A stretch of DNA of 64,000 bases from Ktedonobacter sp. SOSP1-85 (GCF_016587415.1 NZ_BNJI01000001.1:5743501-5807500); one strand, 5' to 3'; positions 42,286-51,046 are shown, numbered from the stretch's first letter. The notes: a model not told the origin generated them from the letters alone. Made by a program: numbers and translations.

Positions 42286-42561
42286 TTACCTCAGCGAATA
42301 TCTGGAATAGAATGCTATATTCAATTGTATCAGGTCATAATAATACAAGCAAAAGAAAACTACCTGAGCAAGAATCCATGCAAGTGGATGAACTGATGGA
42401 ATGAGCCATTCAACCTCAAAAGGTCCAATGAGAAACACACGAATAGCTGGCGCATATGTTGCCTGTGTCTGCTCCTCCGTTAAGATATTGCCAAGTTTTA
42501 TCTTTCTACAACCCACCTCTCCTCTATCTTGCACAAAGCAAGCTTTATTCTCCAAAATCAT
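42286..42561 (-). pseudogene. N-terminal stub of a second SARP-type regulator
   Basis: Residues 33-52 (YAPAIRVFLIGPFEVEWLIP) match the start of the DNA-binding domain of the SARP at 39462 (LLRVFLLGPFRAEWLTP), including the following PLAW/PHAW. The sequence then turns into unrelated hydrophobic residues and stops. The stub is divergent from the SARP-type promoter at 42617, just as the intact SARP is divergent from its operator. It is a broken paralogue. Confidence 0.65.
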
Positions 42562-42616
42562 CTAAGAAGCATTATAGCAAGGCTCTATGACTTTGCATTA
42601 AAAAAATATCATACTG

Positions 42617-42660
42617 TCTTGCTGCTGTCCCATTCCCGTCCCACTTGATCTGCTATGCTT
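42617..42660 (+). promoter_or_regulatory. SARP-type operator and promoter facing the MNIO RiPP operon
   Basis: Boxes GTCTTG (42617), GTCCCA (42628) and GTCCCA (42639) are in exact 11-bp phase. TATGCT (42655-42660) begins 16 nt after the start of the last box. The downstream part TTGATCTGCTATGCT is nearly identical to the operator at 39281 on the other strand. It reads rightwards, toward the IS256 element and the RiPP operon behind it. Confidence 0.65.
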
Positions 42661-42742
42661 AGAAACAAATCGGCGAAACACAGGCTAGTAAGAGCGCGTC
42701 CAATACTTTTGCCTGTTTTGAATTTGAATAAGAAAGGAGGGA

Positions 42743-42894
42743 TATGACCCTAAAAGCTTCTATTCTTGTGAAGGCCTGAACTGCAGAACTCAAGGCAAGG
42801 AATAGCTTTGAAGGAATGCTAAACACTTCGGTTGCTTTTGATAACCGGAAGAGTGGCCTTCTCGCCAGTGAGCAAGTATACATTGCTCAAGAAA
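42743..42894 (+). other. Short frame with a strong ribosome site, stop-interrupted and cut by IS256
   Basis: AAGGAGG precedes ATG 42743, which opens an 11-codon peptide (MTLKASILVKA) ending in TGA. The same frame continues after the stop, with an ATG at 42818 (MLNTSVAFDNRKSGLLASEQ...), into the left end of the IS256 element. It could be a leader peptide or the broken start of a lost gene at the head of the RiPP operon. Confidence 0.35.
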
Positions 42895-44211
42895 GAGTCT
42901 GTCAAGTATTTTATGTATGTGTTTTTGTCTATTGAGGGAAACGTTCTCCGAATTCGATGGCAAAACAGTTGAGCGCAGGTATCCAGTTTCGAATGGGCAT
43001 GGTCCACTTCTTGGCAATGTTGTGCATGGCCAGGTACACGACCTTGTACACCGCCTCATCTGAGGGGAAAATGCGGTGGTTGCGCGTGACCTTGCGTAAC
43101 GACATATTGACCGACTCAATGGCATTGGTCGTGTAAATGACCTTGCGGATGTCTTCGGGAAAGGCAAATAGCGGCATCACGTGGCTCCAATGGGTCGCCC
43201 ACATCTTGCTGATACTGGGGTACTGCTGATCCCATTTCTCGGCGAACAGGTCAAGGTAGAGCTGCGCTTCGCTTTCCGTCGCTGCGGAGTAGATCAATTT
43301 CAGGTCGGCTGCTACCTCCTTGCGATGTTTGTAGGAGACATATTTGAGCGAATTGCGGACCAGGTGGACCATACAGAGCTGGACACGTGTGCGTGGGTAG
43401 AGCGTTTCAATGGCCTCTGGTAAGCCAATGAGCCCATCCACGCAGGCAATGAAGATATCCTTGAGTCCTCGATTGTGCAGCTCGGTAAAGACCGACAACC
43501 AGAACTTCGCTCCCTCATTGTGGCCTAACCACATCCCAAGGAGTTCTTTTTGCCCTTCCATATCCACCCCCAGAGCCAGATACAGCGCCCTGTTAATGAT
43601 ACGCTGGTTCTCACGCACTTTCACCACCAGACAATCGACGTAGATAATGGGATAGACCTGCTCAAGTGGACGGTTCTGCCACTGGCGGACCTCATCCATC
43701 ACCGCCTCGGTGATGTTGGAGACAAAGGTGGGAGAGATCTCCACCCCATACAACTCTTGGATTTGTGCTTGAATATCGCGAGTCGTCATACCACGGGCGT
43801 AGAGGGCCAGAATCTTATCTTCAAAGCCATCCAATCGGGTCTGGTGCTTGGGGATCAGGGTAGGCTCAAAGCTGGCTTCACGATCACGTGGAACCGCTAT
43901 CGTGATCTCGCCTTGTGACCCCTTAAGTGTCTTGCGGCTGCTACCATTACGGCTATTGCGTGTGGTGTCGCTGCGTTTAGCATGCTTAGGGTAGCCCAGG
44001 TGCTCTTCTATCTCCGTTTCCAAGCAACGCTCAATGAGGGCTTTGGTGAGTTGTTTGAGCAAGCCATCTTCGGCCAGAAGTTCCTTGGGGTCGGTGCATT
44101 CTTTGAGCAGCTCATCGATCAATTCACGTCGAATGGTCATCTGTTGTACTTCTTCCTCTCTTCATCCACTACGTTTTTTGTCGTCACATACACAAAATAT
44201 TTTACACCCTC
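42895..44211 (-). mobile_element. IS256-family insertion sequence
   Basis: Imperfect 27-bp terminal inverted repeats (22 of 27 matching: 42895-42921 and 44185-44211) bound a 1.3-kb element with one transposase gene. The flanks TCAAGAAA and GAAAGAAA share AAGAAA, compatible with an 8-bp target duplication that has since changed. It lies between the SARP-type promoter and the RiPP precursor gene. Confidence 0.8.
42929..44140 (-). CDS. IS256-family (mutator-type) transposase
   Basis: 403 residues, full length. Visible features are the family start (IERCLETEIEEHLGYPKHAKR), the DDE-type catalytic residues (IIYVDCLVVKVRE, FIACVDGLIGLPEAI and the Glu of YTTNAIESVNMSLRK), and the signature HLVRNSLKYVSYKHRK. 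The frame is intact, so the element could still move. The reading direction is opposite to the RiPP operon. Confidence 0.93.
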   Translation of the reverse strand: MTIRRELIDELLKECTDPKELLAEDGLLKQLTKALIERCLETEIEEHLGYPKHAKRSDTTRNSRNGSSRKTLKGSQGEITIAVPRDREASFEPTLIPKHQTRLDGFEDKILALYARGMTTRDIQAQIQELYGVEISPTFVSNITEAVMDEVRQWQNRPLEQVYPIIYVDCLVVKVRENQRIINRALYLALGVDMEGQKELLGMWLGHNEGAKFWLSVFTELHNRGLKDIFIACVDGLIGLPEAIETLYPRTRVQLCMVHLVRNSLKYVSYKHRKEVAADLKLIYSAATESEAQLYLDLFAEKWDQQYPSISKMWATHWSHVMPLFAFPEDIRKVIYTTNAIESVNMSLRKVTRNHRIFPSDEAVYKVVYLAMHNIAKKWTMPIRNWIPALNCFAIEFGERFPQ

Positions 44212-44230
44212 GAAAGAAAGGACAACCTAT

Positions 44231-44434
44231 ATGCAGGATCTACTAAAACGTTCTCGATTCAAGCGTTTTGAGATTGTTCACGTCTCCCATTTGCCCACTT
44301 CGGTCTCCTCTGCTGAATGTAAGGAAACGTGTAAACTGCCAGAACCGGCCCCTAACACCTGCAAACTAGAATGTCACTCAGGATCACCATTCATGGAAAC
44401 GCGGGAGGATTCACCTCGACCCATGGTGTGTTAG
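44231..44434 (+). CDS. Candidate MNIO-RiPP precursor peptide 1
   Basis: 67 residues. A basic leader (MQDLLKRSRFKRFEIVHVSH) is followed by a Cys-rich core with five Cys in the pattern C-x3-C...C-x3-C...C (AECKETC, NTCKLEC, final PMVC). The leader segment RFEIVHVS recurs in the second candidate precursor (SRFQLEHVS, gene at 46816). ATG 44231 has AAAGGA upstream; the ribosome site lies 5 nt outside the IS256 right end. The gene sits directly before the modifying enzymes, and Cys-rich peptides are the usual substrates of DUF692/MNIO enzymes. Function as a precursor is inferred from leader, composition and context. Confidence 0.65.
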   Translation: MQDLLKRSRFKRFEIVHVSHLPTSVSSAECKETCKLPEPAPNTCKLECHSGSPFMETREDSPRPMVC

Positions 44435-44578
44435 TTCTACGAGCGACATCTTGATAAGGTCGCACAGTCGAAAATGGACAAGAATCATTCCAGTATTCGT
44501 GCCCACATGGATAGATGCTTCTATTGGGTCTGACGTTATTGAGCGTTGTCTGTTTTGTGCCAGCGTAAATTTTTCTTC

Positions 44579-44621
44579 TTACGGAGCGTCTGGTGGTCAC
44601 ATCGCACAGGGCGCTCCGTAA
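44579..44621 (+). terminator. Attenuator-like stem-loop between precursor 1 and the biosynthetic genes
   Basis: A perfect 10-bp stem TTACGGAGCG/CGCTCCGTAA (44579-44588, 44612-44621) without a following T run. In RiPP operons such a hairpin often lets the precursor be expressed above the enzymes. The spacer 44435-44674 holds no other gene. Confidence 0.5.
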
Positions 44622-44674
44622 GATCTACACTTGGGCTTTGGAGGCTGATATACACAAAGCAAAGGATGCATGCT

Positions 44675-46819
44675 ATGTCTTTGACTATTTGCCTGATAGG
44701 AAAGTATTTTCCGATCCAGGGGGGAGTAAGCAAGGATAACCTGTGGTTATCGTATCATCTGGCGAAGGCGGGCTTTCACGTTCATGTTGTTACAAATGCA
44801 GAAGAAGTTGAGCCGCAGTACCGTAGCCTTCCCTGGTCTTCTCCCCCATCATTACCACCTGACTGTAGCGGAAGTATTACCGTTCATGCCACGCAACACA
44901 AGGAGCGCCGTCATTATATCCCCTATGCAAATCCTTTCGTGTCCAAATTAGCATCCATAGCAACGGAGGTAGTTCGTACCTATCACTGTGATCTGATCTA
45001 TAGTTATTACCTCGAACCATATGCGGTGGCGGCTTCACTCGTCTCTCGATGGACCGGGGTTCCCTATGGCATACGCCATGCTGGCAGCGACGTAGGGGCT
45101 CTCTTGCAGTCACCCGAATTACAAACGGCTTACCAGGAAGTTTTACGAGGAGCTGACTATATTGTCGCTACTCCATCAACCTTCCGTCGTTTCCTGCACA
45201 TGGGAATCCCTTTCGAGAGACTGTATTTCCCGGTGGGCTCATGTCTTCCTGCTGATATCTTCACTCCAGAGGTCCCACCGCTTGATATGCACGCATTTCT
45301 CCTCTGGGTTCAAGAAAACCTGCCCACAAATAGCTACTATGATGTGTTTCGTCAGTTTCTGGAGAAACCATTTAACCCAAATATCCCTACCATTGGGATC
45401 TATGGAAAAGCGGGAACGGTCAAGGGAACCTTTGACCTCGTGCAAGCATTGGCCTTGCTTCAGAAGCAAAACGTCCCTTTTCAGTTCCTCGCTCTGAATC
45501 AAGGGAGCGAGGCGACTCTGGCTGCATTGGCCTCCTCCATTGAAGAGCATAATCTCTCAGAGGTTACCTGGCTTCTCCCCTTTATTCCCCACTGGTCTGT
45601 GCCGCAATTTATCCGGTCATGTCTTGCAATTTGCTTTTTAGAACGGGATTTCCCTATCCCGATTCACACGCCCCTCATTCCACAAGAGGTATTTGCCTGC
45701 GGGACGTGTCAGATTCTCTCCCATGAAATAGCTCAAAAGCAAACCTATCATGCGTATCTTGAGCATGGTCGCAATGTCTACCTGGTTGACCCACATGATC
45801 ATAAAGAGTTGGCTGCCATCCTGAACACAATCGCCTCTCACCCAGAAGCCAGTCGGCAAATAGGACGGCAAGGATACGATGATATCGGCCAAGATCGAGG
45901 GCAATTTGCTGCGGAGGAAGATGCATGGGGAAACCTCTTCATACATATACTTCGCGATGTCCAACAGAGGAGGCATATGATGAGTATTGCAGAGATGCAA
46001 TCTTACCTGGCACAGCTCTACACCGATGACACCTTACGGCGATTATTCTCTCTCAACCCAGATATCTCCTTTGAAGGGTATCTGTTAAACGAGGAAGAAA
46101 AGCGGTCTCTTCGGGCAATTGATGGAAAGTTGCTGGAGTACTTTGCGACATCATTAAAAATGAAACAACTAGAGCATTTACGCGCTATCTACCCAGCGAC
46201 ATTCATGTTGCCTAGATCGCTCATGGAGCGTCTCTTTGACCGCTTCTATCACCACTTTCCAGCCAAACCACATGAAGAGACGTTGATGAGAATTGATCAG
46301 TTTGGTGTTTTTTTTGAGCAGGCGCTAACCATTGACGAATTGGCCCCGTGTTATGCCAGCGATATTGTACGCTATGAACGGTTACGTTACATATATACAT
46401 ATCAGCCAACACCAGAGGATGCGTTTTCCGCCATTAATGTGCCATCAACATTAGAGGGTTCATCACTGAATATAAACGCCCCTCTTTTTCTCCTTCCAGG
46501 AGTCTATCGCGAAACGTTTTCCTATCCTGTCGTCGATCTTGTTGACACCCTTGTAAAACAACAGCCTGTGGACGAACATCTGATGCAACCTGGTCACTAT
46601 CATCTGGTGTTCCAACGTGAGAGACATTCACTGACGATGAATGTCTTCACCCTTAACGAAGAAACATCACTTTTGTTGGATATCTGTCAGCAAGAAATGA
46701 CTGTAGCGGATTTGATTCGAGAAGCTGAGCAGCAATTAGGCGAAGCTGACCTGGCCGACGATATCCTTGCCATGCTTACACTCTTACAAGAAAAACATAT
46801 CGTGGGGGCATGCCAATGA
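44675..46819 (+). CDS. Glycosyltransferase (GT4-like) fused to an MNIO-partner (DUF2063/HvfC-like) domain
   Basis: 714 residues. Residues 1-430 form a GT-B glycosyltransferase: start SLTICLIGKYFPIQGGVSKDN, nucleotide-sugar half with IPTIGIYGKAGTVKGTFDLV, and PQEVFACGTC near the end. Residues 435-714 look like the partner proteins of DUF692 enzymes: YPATFMLPRSLMERLFDRFY, ELAPCYASDIVRYERLR, YPVVDLVDTL, HYHLVFQRE, and a C-terminal winged-helix-like end. ATG 44675 follows AAGGA by 8 nt. Inside the gene, AGGAGG (45968) precedes in-frame ATGs at 45977 and 45980, so the partner domain may also be made alone. The stop overlaps the next start (ATGA). The fusion predicts a glycosylated peptide product. 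Confidence 0.75.
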   Translation: MSLTICLIGKYFPIQGGVSKDNLWLSYHLAKAGFHVHVVTNAEEVEPQYRSLPWSSPPSLPPDCSGSITVHATQHKERRHYIPYANPFVSKLASIATEVVRTYHCDLIYSYYLEPYAVAASLVSRWTGVPYGIRHAGSDVGALLQSPELQTAYQEVLRGADYIVATPSTFRRFLHMGIPFERLYFPVGSCLPADIFTPEVPPLDMHAFLLWVQENLPTNSYYDVFRQFLEKPFNPNIPTIGIYGKAGTVKGTFDLVQALALLQKQNVPFQFLALNQGSEATLAALASSIEEHNLSEVTWLLPFIPHWSVPQFIRSCLAICFLERDFPIPIHTPLIPQEVFACGTCQILSHEIAQKQTYHAYLEHGRNVYLVDPHDHKELAAILNTIASHPEASRQIGRQGYDDIGQDRGQFAAEEDAWGNLFIHILRDVQQRRHMMSIAEMQSYLAQLYTDDTLRRLFSLNPDISFEGYLLNEEEKRSLRAIDGKLLEYFATSLKMKQLEHLRAIYPATFMLPRSLMERLFDRFYHHFPAKPHEETLMRIDQFGVFFEQALTIDELAPCYASDIVRYERLRYIYTYQPTPEDAFSAINVPSTLEGSSLNINAPLFLLPGVYRETFSYPVVDLVDTLVKQQPVDEHLMQPGHYHLVFQRERHSLTMNVFTLNEETSLLLDICQQEMTVADLIREAEQQLGEADLADDILAMLTLLQEKHIVGACQ

Positions 46820-47031
46820 TCCATCATACTTCTGAAAAACGAGCGCCCATCTCTCGTTTTCAACTTGAGCATGTAAGCAAGAACCAACAACAGAGAACAA
46901 TAGTGGATACAGGGTGCCAACGCTGTCAGCAGTGTGCTTTATGGCGTCGATCAGCGTCTGTCGATAAGAGTACGAGCCTTTCTGGCTTTCCCTGGACACA
47001 AGAGGAAAGGGGTCATCAATGCGAGAAATAA
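46816..47031 (+). CDS. Candidate MNIO-RiPP precursor peptide 2
   Basis: 71 residues, start overlapping the previous stop (ATGA) and end overlapping the MNIO start by 13 nt, so it is translationally coupled on both sides. The leader has KRAPISRFQLEHVSKN, which aligns with KRSRFKRFEIVHVSH of precursor 1. The core contains C-x2-C-x2-C (DTGCQRCQQCALW) and a late Cys (HQCEK). The position between partner and MNIO enzyme, and the shared leader motif, support a second substrate; a small accessory protein is the alternative. Confidence 0.6.
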   Translation: MIHHTSEKRAPISRFQLEHVSKNQQQRTIVDTGCQRCQQCALWRRSASVDKSTSLSGFPWTQEERGHQCEK

Positions 47032-47891
47032 CCAATTGTACAACGGCCATCCCGACACTAGGTGTCGGGATAGGCTATCGTTCAGAACTGAGAGAGGGTA
47101 TATTTTCCAATCGAGACCATATTGATTTTTTGGAAATCATTACTGAGAACTATCTCTCGCATCCAGATGCATACAGGTCATTAGAAGAGTTGTGCGCTCT
47201 CTTCCCTGTCATCCCCCATGGAGTGGATTTATCAATAGGGTCGATAATGCCCCTCGATGCATCGTATCTCAAAGCCATCAAGCGAATTTCGGATGTGACA
47301 AACGCTCCCTACTATAGTGAACATCTATGTATGACAAGAACACCAGGGCGATATATTGGTCATCTCGCTCCTTTGTGGTTCTCAGAGGATTTATTGCAGC
47401 ATGTGATTCGTCGAGTCTGCATGCTTCAGGACTATCTAGAGAAACCGTTAATCCTGGAGAACGTCACCTATATGCTGGAAATCCCCTATAGCCCAATGAG
47501 TCAGACCGAATTTTTCCAACGATTAGTCGAGGCAACAGGTTGTGGCATTTTGCTTGATGTAACCAACGTCTTCATTAATGCGGCGAACCATGCATTTGAC
47601 GCTCAACGGTTTGTAGAGCAAATGCCACTATCACACTTGGTGCAAGTGCATCTTGCTGGTGGGTATCAGAGAGGTGGCTGGTATGTTGATGGGCACAGCG
47701 AACTCGTTCCTCCTGATATTTTCGACCTTTTTGAATATCTGATATCACTGTGCCAGGTGAAAAGCGTCATATTTGAGCATGATGCACATTTTCCTCCCAT
47801 CACTGATCTGCTACAGCAGATTGATCGGGCTCGTACTATTGTAATTCGACAAAATAGAAAGGGTATACCAAATAAATGCGTTCTTTCTTAA
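47019..47891 (+). CDS. DUF692/MNIO multinuclear iron-dependent oxidative enzyme
   Basis: 290 residues in a TIM-barrel fold. The metal-binding set of the family is complete: His in VIPHGVDLSIGS, Glu-His in YYSEHLCMT, Glu-Asn in LENVTYM, Asp and Asn in LDVTNVFINAANH, His in VQVHLAGG, Asp-His in DGHSELVP and Glu in EHDAHFPP. The relatives MbnB, TglH and HvfB act on Cys of ribosomal peptides with two or three iron ions and a partner protein, giving oxazolone/thioamide or excised carbons. Here the partner is fused to the glycosyltransferase upstream. ATG 47019 lies inside the end of precursor 2. Confidence 0.9.
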   Translation: MREITNCTTAIPTLGVGIGYRSELREGIFSNRDHIDFLEIITENYLSHPDAYRSLEELCALFPVIPHGVDLSIGSIMPLDASYLKAIKRISDVTNAPYYSEHLCMTRTPGRYIGHLAPLWFSEDLLQHVIRRVCMLQDYLEKPLILENVTYMLEIPYSPMSQTEFFQRLVEATGCGILLDVTNVFINAANHAFDAQRFVEQMPLSHLVQVHLAGGYQRGGWYVDGHSELVPPDIFDLFEYLISLCQVKSVIFEHDAHFPPITDLLQQIDRARTIVIRQNRKGIPNKCVLS

Positions 47892-48075
47892 ATATTGACG
47901 ACCGAGTAGAATGAAGCTAGTATAAGTTAGTTTTCTGCAAAAAAGAGAATAAACAATATCAGGAGTACACAAATGGCTTGTAAGCCATCAGTCTAAATAC
48001 ATCTAGCAAGCGGATTGAGGTGTATACACGAAACGTATGACAAGAAGTTAGCTATAACAGGAAAGAGAGAACGGG

Positions 48076-48927
48076 TTGAAGCAGCATATTACGAGTCTCC
48101 AGCTAAACCAATGTATCATTGACAGTGCCAATCAAATGCAAATGCAGAGATCTCAAAGCGAGGACTATGTTCTGGTGAACGTAGAGAGAGGCCTGCTCGG
48201 GGTATTTGATTCAGTCGGAGGACGAGATAGGAACCTCTTGGTGTCACATCTCGCTGGCATTACTACCTCCTCTGCCTTAGAAGCGCTATCAGAGGCAGAT
48301 CGTCAGGTTGCGCCTGCGCAAATAGAAACACTTTTGCAGACATTGATACGGCTAGCGGATACAAAAATTGCTTCACTTGTCTTACCCCCAGAACACAAGA
48401 GACCTGCAACAACCACAGCTCTTGGCATCCTCTCTGTACGAAATTCGCAAGCCTTTTTGTCGCTGGCTCACATTGGAGATAGCAGAATCTACCTTTTACG
48501 AAACGGGCACCCCCTCCAACGCCTCACAGAAGATCATGGATACTTCTCGTTTGCTATGCAGCAAGGCCTCTTAAGCAGAGAAGATAGCTGGCGCATTGAG
48601 CAAGCCAGGAGCGCACAAGATTTATCATCACGTGACAAGGAGCACTTTGACAAAAGGAATAAAATCACCTGCGCGGTAGGATGGTCTGACTTTTCGTCAA
48701 TTCCGACCCGCTCCCTTGCTCTGCTGCCTGGAGATCGAGTTTTGTTCTGTACAGACGGGGTTCATGACAATCTTGCCGATCAGGAAATAGAAGAGGCTCT
48801 GTCGGCCTCAACAGAGTGTTCCGCGCAAAACCTGGTATCTGCCGCGTATCACCGCTCTCAGCAACCTGATTTTCGCGCGAAGCCAGATGATATAAGTGCA
48901 ATCCATGTTTTGTATCAACCGCACTAA
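48076..48927 (+). CDS. PP2C-family Ser/Thr protein phosphatase
   Basis: 283 residues. Motifs are LLGVFDSVGGRDRN (a variant of the DGMGG metal site; the first Asp is kept), HIGDSRIYLLRNG, ELTxDH-like RLTEDHGY, FCTDGVHDNLADQEI and KPDDISAIHV. These hold two Mn/Mg ions that dephosphorylate Ser/Thr. It starts with TTG at 48076 and lies 185 bp behind the RiPP operon, with no sign that it belongs to it. It may counteract PknB-type kinases such as the one at 8277. Confidence 0.82.
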   Translation: MKQHITSLQLNQCIIDSANQMQMQRSQSEDYVLVNVERGLLGVFDSVGGRDRNLLVSHLAGITTSSALEALSEADRQVAPAQIETLLQTLIRLADTKIASLVLPPEHKRPATTTALGILSVRNSQAFLSLAHIGDSRIYLLRNGHPLQRLTEDHGYFSFAMQQGLLSREDSWRIEQARSAQDLSSRDKEHFDKRNKITCAVGWSDFSSIPTRSLALLPGDRVLFCTDGVHDNLADQEIEEALSASTECSAQNLVSAAYHRSQQPDFRAKPDDISAIHVLYQPH

Positions 48928-49156
48928 ACCCAAGTAGAGTTCCAGGTTCTGGTGTTATTGCAGGGAGAAGGGGATTACCCCTCATACTGCCTTTAGAACG
49001 CCTGAAGCGATGGAACAGATGATTAGACAGAGTATTGAAAATATCCACCGCCTTCTCTTTGAAGGGGGAAGATAGACCCTCACTTTTTAGCCAACCCATA
49101 CGTTCTGACACAAGGATAGCCTTCAGATGCTCTGGCGTTGCCATCTCCTGATAGTA

Positions 49157-51046
49157 TTATTCTTTCTCTTCCTCCTGTTGCACACTGGTTACTCCTTCGA
49201 TAGTGTGAAGATGTTGGAGCAGAGGCGTAAGAAAGGAGAGGCCTTGCTCAGGCGTTGGATGCTGTATGGCCACAGTAAGAAGTGCTTGCCCATGCGTCGT
49301 CTCTGAGTTCAGAGAGAGAATATTCAGTTGGGCCTGCGTCAATAGAGCAGCTACGTCTCGCAAGAGGCCTGCACGATCCTCAGCGTGAATGCACAGGATT
49401 ATGCTCTCGGTGTCTGGTGTTGCCTGGTCATGACTGACTTCCTTTGAAAGCTTCTGGCCGTCAATGGGTGTCTCCAGTTTCAGGGCGCGTCGGATCTTAT
49501 TACGGGCCGCCGCTGTATGCACAAAGGGGAGCCATTCCGGGCTGGGAGTCACTTCTGGCTGGTGGAGAATATCGACAACATCCCCTTCTTTGAGTTCGTA
49601 GTCCAGGGGGGCCAGGCGTGTGACAAGAAGGCCTTCCTGATTTCGCGTGGTAATACGCGCCCCAGCACAATGGTCGCCGATATCACTTCCCAGGCGATAT
49701 GCCAGATCGAGTGGAGTGGCTCCACGCGGTAAGTCAATCACATTTCCTGCCAGGGTAAACACAAATAATTGCTCCTGGAACAGGTCATCTTGAAAGGCTG
49801 CAATAAACTCGTCTGTGCTCTGCGGGAGAGCACGTTGCCACTGCCGTAATTGCTCCATCCAGTTGGTCATTTCGCGATAGGATACCCACCAGCTCGCATA
49901 GGCACCTTGCTGAATGCTGGTTTTGTGATACCGTTCACGGAGATACCAGTAACTTGCTAATCCATAATACGCAAGGCGCTGCATTTCTCTTGTATAAATA
50001 CGGATCTCGACTAGACTATTTTGCGGACCAAAGACCGTGGTATGTAATGCCTGATATCCATTCAGTTTGGGGGTGGCAATAAAGTCTTTGATGCTTCCAT
50101 CCTTGGGGCGCCAGCATGCATGAAGTTGTCCCAATGCCAAGTAACACTGGTCATCAGTTTCTACTACTATGTCAAGAGAGATGAGATCATGGATCTGGTG
50201 GAGCGAACGCTCTGAAACATGTTGATGAAGATGGGCAACTTTGCGCTGGATGCTGGCAAGATGTTTCTGCTGGGCTTGTATGGTGACAGCTATTCCAGCA
50301 TGAGATAGGGTGTTTTCTAAAAGCTGCCCAATTTCATTCAAGCCTGAGAGTCGCCTTGGAACTTCCGCCACAATCTCCTTTGCAAGCGTTGCATAGGCTT
50401 CAGGTTCCAGGTACAGCAACGCCAGGTCTTCCAGTTCAGCTAGAGCGAGTGACATCCCCAGGCGTCGGGCCAGAGGGATGTAGATTTCCCTGGTCTCTAG
50501 AGCTGTCTTTTGTTGATGCGCGAAAGACATCGCATCCAGCGTACGCATATTATGGAGCCGATCAGCAACTTTCAGCGCGACGACTCGCGGCTCTTGAGCC
50601 ATCGCAGCGAACAGCTTGCGAACGGTTTCCGCATGAGCACGCTTCTTGTCAAACGATGGTGTCTGCGCGAGGGCAGCAAACTTGGTTACCCCATCGACAA
50701 TCGTAGCGACCGCCGGGCCAAAGCGTGCCTGAAGTTCGTCCAATGTCAGATTCGTGTCTTCAACCACATCGTGTAGCAAGGCCGCAATAATCCCATCAGC
50801 ATCTATGCGCATCTCTGCGAGCAAGAGTGCCACCTGCACAGGATGCTGGATATAGGGTTCGCCAGATTTGCGTACCGCACCCTGATGAGCCTGAGCAGCC
50901 AGGGTATAAGCTTCCTGAATGCGGTCAAGATGTCGCTGCGTATGAATATACTGACGTGCTTCTGCCATCAGGGCATCAATAGCAGAAGATGATCCTTTTA
51001 AAGCCTGCATATATCGCGGGCGCAACATCTCCGGCGTCAATAACAT
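49157..51046 (-). CDS. RelA/SpoT bifunctional (p)ppGpp synthetase/hydrolase
   Basis: 629 residues. The order is HD hydrolase (YIQHPVQVALLLAEMRIDADGIIAALLHDVVEDT, residues 50-130), synthetase (DLISLDIVVET, IKDFIATPKLNGYQALHTTVFGP, VEIRIYTREMQRLAYYG), TGS (LFVFTLAGNVIDLPRGATPLDLAYRLG) and a C-terminal ACT domain (IILCIHAEDRAGLLRDVAALL). It makes and degrades the stringent-response alarmone. The HD motif is intact. The protein is shorter than the usual 720-750 residues, mainly in the region between TGS and ACT. ATG 51046 is used. Confidence 0.93.
   Translation of the reverse strand: MLLTPEMLRPRYMQALKGSSSAIDALMAEARQYIHTQRHLDRIQEAYTLAAQAHQGAVRKSGEPYIQHPVQVALLLAEMRIDADGIIAALLHDVVEDTNLTLDELQARFGPAVATIVDGVTKFAALAQTPSFDKKRAHAETVRKLFAAMAQEPRVVALKVADRLHNMRTLDAMSFAHQQKTALETREIYIPLARRLGMSLALAELEDLALLYLEPEAYATLAKEIVAEVPRRLSGLNEIGQLLENTLSHAGIAVTIQAQQKHLASIQRKVAHLHQHVSERSLHQIHDLISLDIVVETDDQCYLALGQLHACWRPKDGSIKDFIATPKLNGYQALHTTVFGPQNSLVEIRIYTREMQRLAYYGLASYWYLRERYHKTSIQQGAYASWWVSYREMTNWMEQLRQWQRALPQSTDEFIAAFQDDLFQEQLFVFTLAGNVIDLPRGATPLDLAYRLGSDIGDHCAGARITTRNQEGLLVTRLAPLDYELKEGDVVDILHQPEVTPSPEWLPFVHTAAARNKIRRALKLETPIDGQKLSKEVSHDQATPDTESIILCIHAEDRAGLLRDVAALLTQAQLNILSLNSETTHGQALLTVAIQHPTPEQGLSFLTPLLQHLHTIEGVTSVQQEEEKE

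Noticed and set aside
48665..49144. 159-codon minus-strand frame between the PP2C and RelA/SpoT genes
   Set aside because: Half of it is antisense to the phosphatase gene; the rest has no recognisable family. It could be a remnant but is not supported.
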